A stretch of DNA of 64,000 nt from CAWKGV01 sp963849305. Lineage in GTDB: Bacteria; Pseudomonadota; Alphaproteobacteria; Acetobacterales; Acetobacteraceae. Positions 45,514-53,196 of the stretch are shown piece after piece. The notes under the pieces were generated by a model, which saw only the letters and a program-made list of their open reading frames with translations, ran no database searches and was not told the DNA's origin. The position numbers and the translations under genes are program-made. Position 1 is the first letter of the stretch; each line of letters begins with the position of its first letter. Where the stretch lies: assembly GCA_963849305.1 (NCBI GenBank), contig CAWKGV010000003.1, positions 372,001 through 436,000 of the forward strand, given 5' to 3'.

Positions 45514-46386
45514 TCAGCTCGCTCGGTTCGCCGCTTCGGCGCGCTCGATCACACGGCGGGCGCGATGGACGATCGGGTAGTCGATGAATTGGCCGTCGAG
45601 CTGGATCGCGGCGAGCCCCCGCGCTTCGGCTTCGGCAAAGGCGGCAACGACGCGGCTGGCCTGCTCGACCGCGTGCCGATCCGGGGTGAACGCGGCGTTT
45701 GCCATTGGCACCTGGTCGGGATGGATGCACATCTTTCCCTGGAAGCCCAGGCCGGCGGCGCGCGTAGCGGAGCGTGCGAAGCCGTCGGCATCGGCGAGGT
45801 CGGCCCAGACGGTATCGAGCGGGGCTTCAATCGCGGCCGCGCGCGAGGCGACGACCATGCCGGCGCGGAATGGCGCCAACTCGGCCTCGTCGCGCGACCA
45901 GGTCATCGCGAGATCGAGGGTGAAATCGCCCGCGCCGAACGCAAGCCGTCGTACGCGTGGGGCGCTGACGGCGATGGCAGCAAGATGCGCATAGCCGAGC
46001 GCGGTTTCGATGATCGGGATGAGATCGACGTGGCCGAGGATCAGGCCGCGTTCGCGCTCCAGTGCTCCGATCACCCAATCCGCCGCCTTGATCTGGTCCG
46101 CGCTCTCCGCCTTCGGCAGCACGATGCCGTCGAGACCCGGGCGAACCACCGCGACGAGGTCGGCATAGCACCACTCGGTGCTCATCGCGTTCACGCGCAC
46201 ATAGCCCAAGCAGCGGCGTCGGCCGGCGAGGGCGTTGGCCACTCGCTCGCGGGTGGCCGGCTTCTCCGCCACGGCGACCGCGTCCTCGAGATCGAGGATC
46301 ACGGCGTCGGCATCGAGCCCGAGCGCCTTTTCCACGCGCCGCGCGTGGTTGCCAGGCGCGAACAACAGGCTGCGCAGCAGGGTCAT
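45514..46386 (-). CDS. HpcH/HpaI aldolase, CitE-like CoA ester lyase
   Basis: A 290-residue CitE-fold lyase. RSLLFAPGNHARRVEKAL, DAVILDLEDAVAVAEKP (metal-binding Asp/Glu) and IVLPKAESADQI are hallmarks, with LGFQGKMCIHPDQ near the end. Members cleave citryl-, malyl-, citramalyl- or beta-methylmalyl-CoA. The adjoining CaiB transferase suggests activation of a dicarboxylic acid followed by cleavage, as in itaconate or mesaconate use. The ATG at 46386 begins at MTLLRSLLFAPGN. Confidence 0.9.
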   Translation of the reverse strand: MTLLRSLLFAPGNHARRVEKALGLDADAVILDLEDAVAVAEKPATRERVANALAGRRRCLGYVRVNAMSTEWCYADLVAVVRPGLDGIVLPKAESADQIKAADWVIGALERERGLILGHVDLIPIIETALGYAHLAAIAVSAPRVRRLAFGAGDFTLDLAMTWSRDEAELAPFRAGMVVASRAAAIEAPLDTVWADLADADGFARSATRAAGLGFQGKMCIHPDQVPMANAAFTPDRHAVEQASRVVAAFAEAEARGLAAIQLDGQFIDYPIVHRARRVIERAEAANRAS

Positions 46387-46472
46387 CTCGCGCCTCTGGC
46401 TGGGTGTTGCCGGCGCAATTTCGTCATGCTTTGGCGGGCGTGTCCAATCCCTGGCCTGAGCAGATTTACCGT

Positions 46473-46536
46473 GGAGACGCGGAGAAGACCAAAGATAATG
46501 CTTCACAAAAGGTCTTCTCCGTGCCTCCGCGTCTCC
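46473..46536. repeat. long inverted repeat next to the GxxExxY remnant
   Basis: Inner arms CGGAGAAGACC (46480-46490) and GGTCTTCTCCG (46511-46521) are perfectly complementary. Outer arms GGAGACGCGGAG (46473-46484) and CTCCGCGTCTCC (46525-46536) are also perfect, so alternative pairings exist. This CTCCGCGTCTCC type of palindrome is often seen near GxxExxY genes. Confidence 0.7.
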
Positions 46537-46561
46537 GTGCTAAATTCTTCCTTCGCTCTTT

Positions 46562-46814
46562 GAGGCCTATGCGCGGCAAGTGGCGCTGCCACTGGTTAAC
46601 AAGCAGGTGCGTTTGGATCGCGGCTACGGATGGATGTCGTGGTCGAGAGGATGCTGGTCATCGAAGTTAAGGCCGTCGAATCGCTGCGGCCGCTACACGA
46701 GGCACAAATGCTGACCTATCTGCGGCTGAGCGGGTGCAGACCGGGCTGCTCCTCAACTTTCATTCTGTGGTGCTGAAGGACGGGATGCTGCGGCTGGTGC
46801 TGTCGCCAAAGTAA
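46562..46814 (+). pseudogene. GxxExxY protein remnant (PD-(D/E)XK-related)
   Basis: Broken coding sequence in at least three segments. EAYARQVALPLVNKQVRLDRGY is followed after a one-base slip by MDVVVERMLVIEVKAVE and LRPLHEAQMLTYLRLSG, then a second slip to TGLLLNFHSVVLKDGMLRLV with stop TAA at 46812-46814. These match the GxxExxY family, whose IEVKAVE stretch is the nuclease-like core. The 5' part with the name-giving GxxExxY motif is absent, and both slips need an added base. It lies between the citE-like gene and tRNA-Pro. Confidence 0.75.
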
Positions 46815-46818
46815 ATCT

Positions 46819-46895
46819 TGGTCGGAGCGGCGGGATTTGAACCCACGACCCCCAGTCCCCCAGACTGATGCGCTACCAGGCTGCGCTACGCTCCG
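46819..46895 (-). tRNA. tRNA-Pro (anticodon GGG)
   Basis: A 77-base cloverleaf on the minus strand with acceptor CGGAGCG/CGCTCCG, discriminator A and an encoded CCA. The anticodon loop is CTGGGGG (GGG). D arm GCGCAGCCTGGTAGCGC and T arm GTGGGTTCAAATCCCGC are standard. Confidence 0.96.
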
Positions 46896-46944
46896 ACCTT
46901 GGACGCTTCCGTTTAGCAGCGCCGGCCCGGGGCGGCAACGGCAC

Positions 46945-47481
46945 TCACGGGAGCAGCGCCCGCAAGGCCTCCAGGTCGCGCAGTAAGTCGGCCAACGTGC
47001 GGCGCAGCCGTTCGACCTCGGCCTCGGCGCCCGGCTTGTCGTTCGCGCGGACGCCGCGTGGCTGGGCGGACGGCGTCAGGCCCGGGATCGGCAGCAACTC
47101 GGAGTGACTCGGCACCGGAAGGGACCGCTCGACCGCCGCCTCGACCTGCTCGTCGGGCGTGGCCGGCGGGATGTCGTCGGACAGCCGGCCGCCGCCCTCG
47201 CGCAGCAGGCGTTGCACACCCTTGATCGTATAGCCCTGGATGTAGAGCAGGTCGGAGATGCGGCGCAGCAGGGCGATGTCGTCCGGCCGGTAATAGCGCC
47301 GGCCGCCGCCGCGCTTGAGCGGCCGGACCTGGGGAAACTTGGTTTCCCAAAAGCGCAGCACGTGCTGCGGGATGTGCAGCTCGTCCGCTACCTCGCTGAT
47401 GGTGCGGAATGCGTTCGGCGCCTTCTTCGGTCGCGCGCGGGCCACGGCGCCGTCGCTGGCGGGGTCGTCGGCATCGCTCAT
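46945..47481 (-). CDS. MerR family transcriptional regulator
   Basis: A 178-residue MerR-type protein. The winged helix reads FRTISEVADELHIPQHVLRFWETKFPQVRPLKRGGGRRYYRP, then DIALLRRISDLLYIQGYTIKGVQRLL. The C-terminal half is Pro-rich, ending in a short coiled coil (AEVERLRRTLADLLRDLEAL). Effector unknown. Its start overlaps the ihfA stop (ATGA). The ihfA-merR pair is conserved in alphaproteobacteria. Confidence 0.92.
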   Translation of the reverse strand: MSDADDPASDGAVARARPKKAPNAFRTISEVADELHIPQHVLRFWETKFPQVRPLKRGGGRRYYRPDDIALLRRISDLLYIQGYTIKGVQRLLREGGGRLSDDIPPATPDEQVEAAVERSLPVPSHSELLPIPGLTPSAQPRGVRANDKPGAEAEVERLRRTLADLLRDLEALRALLP

Positions 47482-47819
47482 TCTGGGTCTTGGTCGTGCT
47501 CGAGCACGACCGTCCCGTCATGGGCGAGCGACTGACCGTTCACCCGTGCCTTCAGCACGTGGCTCGGGCGGAACACCAGCACGCGCCGGGGCAGGATCGG
47601 CACTTCTTCCCCGGTCTTCGGATTGCGCCCAATCCGACGGCCTTTCTGGCGCACCGAAAAAGTTCCGAACCCGCTGATCTTGACCGACTCCCCCCCTTCT
47701 AAGGTGGTGGCCAGGCGGTCCAGCACCGTCTCCAGCAAGTCGGCCGACTCGTTCCGCGAGAGACCGACCTGGGTGTAGATGGTCTCGGTGAGGTGCGCGC
47801 GAGTTACAGTGTTCATCAT
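47478..47819 (-). CDS. ihfA: integration host factor subunit alpha
   Basis: DNA-bending protein of the HU/IHF family, about 113 residues. The sequence MNTVTRAHLTETIYTQVGLSRNESADLLE is the standard IHF-alpha N-terminus; VKISGFGTFSVRQKGRRIGRNPKTGEE includes the beta-arm with the intercalating proline region. The start is set at 47819 (MMN); 47816 or 47837 are alternatives because no strong ribosome site is visible. The usual upstream plsX-fabH genes are not here; a divergent DUF1499 gene lies there instead. Confidence 0.94.
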   Translation of the reverse strand: MMNTVTRAHLTETIYTQVGLSRNESADLLETVLDRLATTLEGGESVKISGFGTFSVRQKGRRIGRNPKTGEEVPILPRRVLVFRPSHVLKARVNGQSLAHDGTVVLEHDQDPE

Positions 47820-47995
47820 CTGACGGTAATGAGCCATGCAGGGGCCGTCAAGATACCGCAACATCAGGAACTTGCCAGCGACGGCCAGAGCACGTTCGCA
47901 AAACGGCAACCGAGCTTGCCGTGGCGCCGGATCAGGGCATTGGCGGCGCACGTTGCGCCACGCTCGCTCGTTCCCGCATTCGGTGGAAGCTGCCG

Positions 47996-48481
47996 ATGAC
48001 CCTGCTCGCTCGGCTGCTCGGTATCCTGCTTCCCGCCTGTGGCGCGTCCGGGGCGGCGGGATTGGCCGGTCCGCCGTTGATGGACGTTGCGCGGATCGTG
48101 CGCCCAGCGAGCCCCAACACCGCGCTCGCCGCCCCGGCGGCCTTCGTCCCGGCCCCCGATATCGTCACACCTGAATTCCGCCTCGCGCCGCCCCGGTTGT
48201 TCGCTGTCCTGCGCCGCGTGGCCGCGATGCAGCCGCGCACCTATCTGGCCGCCGAATACGCGCCCGAGCGGCAGGCGCATTGGGTGGCGCGCAGCGCGTT
48301 GCTGAACTTTCCCGACCTGGTCACGGGGCAGGTGCTGCCAGCTGGCGAGGGCCATAGTGGCCTCGTGATCTATTCGCGCAGCGTGTATGGGTATTCGGAT
48401 CTCGGGGTGAATCGCCAGCGCCTGACCGCCTGGCTCGCCGCCATAAACGCAGCGGTCAAACAGATGAACGGCGCACCATGA
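47996..48481 (+). CDS. DUF1499 family protein
   Basis: A 161-residue exported or membrane-anchored protein. The N-terminus (MTLLARLLGILLPACGASGA) is hydrophobic with a possible lipobox (LPAC). The DUF1499 region is recognised from APDIVTPEFRLAPPRLFAVL, RSALLNFPDLVTGQVLP and GHSGLVIYSRSVYGYSDLGVN. Function is unknown. A GGAAG ribosome site supports the ATG. Its stop overlaps the ABC transporter ATG (ATGA). Confidence 0.85.
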   Translation: MTLLARLLGILLPACGASGAAGLAGPPLMDVARIVRPASPNTALAAPAAFVPAPDIVTPEFRLAPPRLFAVLRRVAAMQPRTYLAAEYAPERQAHWVARSALLNFPDLVTGQVLPAGEGHSGLVIYSRSVYGYSDLGVNRQRLTAWLAAINAAVKQMNGAP

Positions 48482-50259
48482 AGGCTATCGGCTCATTCCT
48501 TACCGACGTGTGGCGGCTGTCGCGGCCCTATTTCCGCTCCGAGGAGAAGTGGTCCGCCTGGGGCCTGCTAGTCGCCATCATCGCGCTGAACCTGTCGATG
48601 GTCATGATGAACGTGGTGCTGAATTTCTGGCACGGACTGTTCTACAACTCGTTGCAGACCAAGGCTTGGTCGGCGTTCTTCCAGCTGCTGTTCACGTGGC
48701 GGCGAATGCCGGGCGGCTTGCCGATGCCGGGTTTTTGCGAGATCGCGGCGGTCTATATCCTGGTCGCGGTGTACGCCACGTATTTGAACCAGTGGTTGCA
48801 AATCCGCTGGCGCCGCTGGCTAACGACGCGGTTCCTGAACGAGTGGCTGGCCGATCGCGCCTATTACCGGATCAGCCTGACCACCGACCGCGCGGCGATC
48901 GGTACCGACAACCCGGACCAGCGTATCGCCGAGGATTTGCGCGACTTCGTCGCCACCACGCTCTCGCTCGGCGTGGATTTCTTGTCCAACGTCGTCTCCT
49001 TCGCAAGCTTCGTTGGTATTCTGTGGAGCCTGTCCGGTAACGTTACGATCTGGGGGGTCACGATTCCGGGCTACATGGTCTTCGTAGCCCTCGGCTATGC
49101 CGTGGTCGGTACCGGGCTCACCCATCTCGTGGGCCGTCCGCTGATCGCGCTCCGCTTCCGCCAGCAACGGGTGGAGGCCGATTTCCGCTACGCCTTGGTG
49201 CGCTTCCGCGAGAACATGGAGGGTGTCGCGCTCTATGGGGGGGAAGCGGAGGAGAAGATCAACCTGATCGACCGGTTCCATAGCGTGATCACGAATTGGT
49301 GGGGAATTATGGTCCGGACCAAGAAGCTGAACGGCTTGGTCTTTGGCTACAATCAGGTGGCCGGGATCTTTCCGATCGTGGTCGCGGCCCCGCGCTATTT
49401 CAGCGGCGCGATCCAGCTTGGGGGGCTGATGCGGATCGCTGGCGCCTTCGCGCAGGTGCAGAGCTCGCTTTCGTGGTTCGTCAACGTGTACGACACTCTT
49501 GCGCAATGGACCGCCATCGTCGAGCGGCTCACGACGTTTCACCGGGCGATCGTGCTGGCGCGCGCGGTGGCCGGCCAGGGGCTCGCGGTGCGGGCCGCGC
49601 GCGACGGGGTCGTTCGGCTGCGCGATCTAACGCTTGAACTGCCCAACGGCATCAAGCTGCTGGAGAACGAGGACATCGTGTTCCGGCCCGGCACCTCGGT
49701 CGTCGTCACCGGGCGGACCGGTTCGGGGAAGTCCACGCTGTTCCGGGCGATCGCCGGCATTTGGCCGTTCGGGCAAGGCTCGGTGGAGCGGCCGGCCGAG
49801 CGCTGCCTGTTTCTGCCGCAGCGGCCGTATATCCCATTGGGCACGCTGCGGAACGTCATCACCTATCCGAGCGCGCCGGACAGCGTGCCGGGGGATGATG
49901 TCGCGCGGGTGCTGTCGGATGCCGGGCTGCCCGGCCTGATCGCGCATCTCGATGAGGACGAGAATTGGCCGCAGCGCCTGTCGGGGGGCGAGCAGCAACG
50001 GGTCGCGCTTGCCCGCGCGCTGCTGGCAAAACCGGACTGGCTGTTCCTGGACGAAGCCACCGCGAGCCTCGACCCGGAGTCAGAGGCGCATCTTTACCGC
50101 ACCCTCAAGGAGCGATTGCCGCGCACGACGATCGTCTCCATCGCGCACCGGCCGACCGTAGCCGCCTTCCATGACCGGCGCCTGGTATTCGAGCGCGAGG
50201 ACGGCCAACCGGGCCGGCTGCTGGCTCCGATGCCCGAGCCTGCTGCGGCGGGGGAATGA
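48478..50259 (+). CDS. SbmA/YddA-type ABC transporter, fused permease and ATPase
   Basis: A 593-residue half-transporter. The N-terminal domain has about six membrane helices (LLVAIIALNLSMVMMNVVLN; EIAAVYILVAVYATYLNQWL) of the ABC_membrane_2 type shared with SbmA/BacA, YddA and peroxisomal ABCD proteins. EADFRYALVRFRENMEGVALYGGEAEE is the EAA-like coupling segment. The ATPase has Walker A TGRTGSGKST, signature LSGGEQQRVALARALL and Walker B WLFLDEATASLD. It may carry long-chain acyl-CoA, peptides or antimicrobials. Coupled to DUF1499. Confidence 0.9.
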   Translation: MKAIGSFLTDVWRLSRPYFRSEEKWSAWGLLVAIIALNLSMVMMNVVLNFWHGLFYNSLQTKAWSAFFQLLFTWRRMPGGLPMPGFCEIAAVYILVAVYATYLNQWLQIRWRRWLTTRFLNEWLADRAYYRISLTTDRAAIGTDNPDQRIAEDLRDFVATTLSLGVDFLSNVVSFASFVGILWSLSGNVTIWGVTIPGYMVFVALGYAVVGTGLTHLVGRPLIALRFRQQRVEADFRYALVRFRENMEGVALYGGEAEEKINLIDRFHSVITNWWGIMVRTKKLNGLVFGYNQVAGIFPIVVAAPRYFSGAIQLGGLMRIAGAFAQVQSSLSWFVNVYDTLAQWTAIVERLTTFHRAIVLARAVAGQGLAVRAARDGVVRLRDLTLELPNGIKLLENEDIVFRPGTSVVVTGRTGSGKSTLFRAIAGIWPFGQGSVERPAERCLFLPQRPYIPLGTLRNVITYPSAPDSVPGDDVARVLSDAGLPGLIAHLDEDENWPQRLSGGEQQRVALARALLAKPDWLFLDEATASLDPESEAHLYRTLKERLPRTTIVSIAHRPTVAAFHDRRLVFEREDGQPGRLLAPMPEPAAAGE

Positions 50260-50271
50260 TCGATTGCTGAT

Positions 50272-50306
50272 CTCCCGCTCCCCTCCGCGGGAGAGGGCCG
50301 GGGGAG
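50272..50306. repeat. palindromic CTCCCGC-type intergenic element
   Basis: CTCCCGCTCCCCTCCGC and GGGAGAGGGCCGGGGGAG form an imperfect inverted repeat 12 bases after the ABC transporter stop. Same class as 22314-22349. Confidence 0.55.
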
Positions 50307-50490
50307 GTTACTGCCACTTCGTTGTTCCGAACGCGGAGATCCCGACGAGCTTGCGCTCGCATGCATCGGTCACGTCTGCTTTCAGCAGGAAGCTTAGCAT
50401 GCGTTCACCTGCGTGAACGCATGACGGGCACGGGCATTCGGAGCGCTTGAGCCGCGTAAGTAAGCTAGGATTCTATCTGGTTCGACCCGT

Positions 50491-50520
50491 CCCCCGGCCC
50501 CTCCCGCAAAGGAGGGGGAG
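50491..50520. repeat. second CCCCTCCCGC palindromic element
   Basis: CCCCCGGCCCCTCCCGC and GGAGGGGGAG form an inverted repeat 8 bases beyond the inferred marR stop. It is of the same class as the element at 50272 and may terminate marR. Confidence 0.5.
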
Positions 50521-50527
50521 TTTGCGG

Positions 50528-51038
50528 TCAATCCGCGGCTTCGGCTTCGGGCTGCTCCAGCGCCTCCGCATGGGTTTCCAGCCGGCCGAGCGATTTGTGC
50601 AGCGATGACCATTCGGTGCGAACTCAGCCCTTGCGCGAGTTCCGATTCCAGCTCGCGGGCGAGTTGGGTGAGCCCGCGATGCACGCTCGCCCCCTTGCGG
50701 GTCAGGCGCAGCAGGCGGCCTCGCCCATCCTCAGGGTCCTGGGTCTGCTTGATCAGGCCACGAGCCACGAGACTGGCCGCCGCTCGGCTTACCTTGACTT
50801 TGTCCATCGCCGCCATGGAGCCGACGGCGCTCGGCGATAGCGTGCCGATCCGGCCGACCACCGCGAGCACTCGCCATTCCGAGATCGCGAGGCCGTGTGC
50901 CTCCGCGAAGCGCCGGCCCATGAGCCGGGAGACGCTGGAAGCCGCGACCGCCAGCTTGTAAGGAAGAAAATCGTTCAGATCGAAGCCGTCGCCGTCGAAC
51001 TCCGACTCGGTTTCCTGGTTGGCTGCTTTCGTACGCAT
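50528..51038 (-). CDS. MarR family regulator, C-terminus frameshifted
   Basis: Winged-helix MarR repressor. LNDFLPYKLAVAASSVSRLMGRRF precedes ISEWRVLAVVGRIGTLSPSAVG and the recognition helix and wing MDKVKVSRAAASLVARGLI with DPEDGRGRLLRLTRKG. As read it continues past LAQGLSS into unrelated residues, ending at 50394. Dropping one base near 50621 gives RTEWSSLHKSLGRLETHAEA and a stop at 50528, a normal MarR dimerisation tail; 169 residues result. The divergent maleylpyruvate isomerase operon is a possible target. Confidence 0.82.
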
Positions 51039-51281
51039 TTGATTTCTGTTCTCCCGGACCGGCGCCCGGCAAGAACTCGATGCTCCGCCAGGCTGGATAC
51101 ATCTAGAACTGTTTTCGCCGTTCTGTAATGGGCGCACCAGCAAATTTCACCTAATCGTGGTTTGGGCGAGACACTTGCATTCAAGACGATCGGGACCGAT
51201 CGTGCCGGCGGCCGCTGAGACCCTCCCTGGGTTGACACGTCCACCGCGCTTCATCCTACGATCCGCGACGGCTTCTCGTAA

Positions 51282-51315
51282 TAGAGACGAAGGGACCGAT
51301 TCGGTTTCGTCTCTA
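51282..51315 (+). promoter_or_regulatory. 10-bp inverted repeat upstream of maleylpyruvate isomerase
   Basis: TAGAGACGAA (51282-51291) and TTCGTCTCTA (51306-51315) are perfect inverted repeats around 14 bases, ending 32 bases before the isomerase ATG. It could be an operator for the divergent MarR regulator or a leader hairpin. The rest of the 51039-51347 gap shows nothing recognisable. Confidence 0.5.
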
Positions 51316-51347
51316 ACAGATGGGCTGGCAGAGGAAAAAACGGGCCA

Positions 51348-51989
51348 ATGAAGCTCTACACCTATTTCCGGTCGTCGGCGGCGTGGCGGGCGCGGATCGC
51401 TCTGGCGCTGAAAGGGATTGCCTGGGAGGCCGAGTTCATCCACCTCCTCAAGGACGGCGGGCAGCAGCACAGCCAAGCCTATCGGGCGAAGAACCCGACA
51501 GCGCTGGTGCCCACGCTGGAAACCGATGACGGCGCGCTGATCACGCAATCGCTTGCCATCATCGAGTGGCTGGAGGAAACCCATCCCAGCCCGCCGCTGC
51601 TGCCCGAGGATTCGCTCTCGCGTGCCAGGGTCCGCGCGGTGGCGCTGACCGTCGCCTGCGACATCCATCCGCTGAACAATCTGCGAGTCCTGCGGTACCT
51701 CAAGCACGAGCTAGGCCAGTCGGACCAGGCCCGCGACGAGTGGTACGCGCATTGGGTGGGCGAGGGCCTTACCGCGATTGAAGCGATGCTGCGTGGCGGG
51801 CGGGGGCCGTTCTGTTTCGGCGATACGCCCGGTCTGGCCGATATCTGCCTGGTGCCGCAGATGGCCAACGCGCGCCGGCTCAACTGCCCGCTGGACGGCT
51901 ATCCTACATTGCTGCGCGCCGAGGCGGCGGCGCTGGCGCTTCCCGCGTTCCGCGATACCGCGCCCGAGAACCAGCCCGATGCCGACTGA
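51348..51989 (+). CDS. maiA: maleylacetoacetate/maleylpyruvate isomerase (zeta GST)
   Basis: Glutathione-dependent cis-trans isomerase of 213 residues. LYTYFRSSAAWRARIALALKGI is the zeta-class active site (SSxxxR), NPTALVPTLETDDGALITQS the glutathione site, with the helical domain ending LADICLVPQMANARR. In the presence of gentisate dioxygenase, conversion of maleylpyruvate to fumarylpyruvate is the likelier role; maleylacetoacetate is the alternative. It starts an overlapping gene run and overlaps the P450 by 11 bases. Confidence 0.92.
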   Translation: MKLYTYFRSSAAWRARIALALKGIAWEAEFIHLLKDGGQQHSQAYRAKNPTALVPTLETDDGALITQSLAIIEWLEETHPSPPLLPEDSLSRARVRAVALTVACDIHPLNNLRVLRYLKHELGQSDQARDEWYAHWVGEGLTAIEAMLRGGRGPFCFGDTPGLADICLVPQMANARRLNCPLDGYPTLLRAEAAALALPAFRDTAPENQPDAD

Positions 51990-53196
51990 GGCGCGCGACC
52001 TTGTCCGCGATTTCGACCTGCGATCACTGCCGCCCTCCTTCTACGCCGATCCGTTCCCGACCTATGACGCGCTCCGCGAGCTTGATCCGGTGCGGCTTAT
52101 GCCGGACGGCTCCCGCTTTCTGACGCGCCACGCCGATTGCGTCCGTGTCTATCGCGACGCGAAGACCTTCAGCTCCGACAAGAAGCTGGAGTTCCGGCCG
52201 AAATACGGCGCGAGCCCGCTTTACGAACACCACACCACCAGCCTGGTGTTCAACGACCCGCCGCTGCATTCGCGGGTTCGTCGGCTGATCGTCGGTGCGC
52301 TGACGGTGCGCGCCATCGAGGCGATGGAACCGGCGCTCGTCGGACTGGTCGATCGGCTGCTGGATGCGGCCGAGGCGAAGGGCGAGATCGATGTGATCGA
52401 GGATTTCGCGGCGGCGATCCCGGTCGAGGTGATCGGGAATCTATTGGCGGTGCCGCACGAAGATCGGGCGCCCTTGCGGGGCTGGTCGCTCGCCATCCTG
52501 GGTGCGCTGGAGCCGGCGCTCACGCCCGAGCAGCGCGCGCGGGGGGAGGGGGCGGTGACGGAGTTCGTCGCGTACCTGCGCGATTTGGTCGCCGATCGGC
52601 GCAAGCATCCGGGAGATCCGGCCAAGGACGTGTTGACCCGGCTGATCCAGGGAGAGGGGGATGAAAGGCTGTCGGAGGCCGAACTTCTGCATAACTGCAT
52701 TTTCATCCTGAATGCCGGCCACGAGACCACGACCAATTTGATCGGCAACGGTCTTGATGCGCTGCTGGAGTGGCCGGGCGAACGGCACCGGCTGACGCGG
52801 CAACCGGAGTTGGTCCGCAGCGCGGTGGAGGAGTTCCTTCGCTTCGACAGCTCCAATCAGCTCGGCAACCGCATGAGCACGGTGGATGCGGAGGTGGGTG
52901 GCGTGCGTCTGCCAGCTGGCACGCTGATCACGCTCTGCATCGGCGCCGCCAACCGCGATCCGGCCGTGTTCGTAGGCCCGAACCGGCTCGACATCGGCCG
53001 AGAGCCGAACCGGCACCTTGCCTTCGGCCTTGGCGTCCACCAGTGCGCCGGTCTATCGCTAGCGCGGCTTGAGGGTCGCGTGGCGATTTCCCGCTTCCTG
53101 GCGCGCTTCCCGGATTTCCGGCGGTCCGGCGAGCCTGTCCGCGGCGGGCGGGCGCGCTTCCGCGGGTTCCTGTCGGTCCCGGTGAGGGTGCGATGA
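51979..53196 (+). CDS. bacterial cytochrome P450
   Basis: A 405-residue soluble P450. The I-helix oxygen-binding motif is AGHETT, the K-helix ExxR is EEFLR, and the heme loop is FGLGVHQCAGLSLARLEG with the Cys ligand. FNDPPLHSRVRRLIVGAL is the usual C-helix segment. It resembles CYP107-like class I enzymes needing ferredoxin and reductase, which are not present here. It overlaps the isomerase upstream and the binding protein downstream (ATGA). Confidence 0.93.
   Translation: MPTEARDLVRDFDLRSLPPSFYADPFPTYDALRELDPVRLMPDGSRFLTRHADCVRVYRDAKTFSSDKKLEFRPKYGASPLYEHHTTSLVFNDPPLHSRVRRLIVGALTVRAIEAMEPALVGLVDRLLDAAEAKGEIDVIEDFAAAIPVEVIGNLLAVPHEDRAPLRGWSLAILGALEPALTPEQRARGEGAVTEFVAYLRDLVADRRKHPGDPAKDVLTRLIQGEGDERLSEAELLHNCIFILNAGHETTTNLIGNGLDALLEWPGERHRLTRQPELVRSAVEEFLRFDSSNQLGNRMSTVDAEVGGVRLPAGTLITLCIGAANRDPAVFVGPNRLDIGREPNRHLAFGLGVHQCAGLSLARLEGRVAISRFLARFPDFRRSGEPVRGGRARFRGFLSVPVRVR

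Noticed and set aside
51039..51281. Riboswitch or other structured RNA upstream of the isomerase
   Set aside because: Apart from the single palindrome at 51282 I see no recognisable aptamer or conserved fold.
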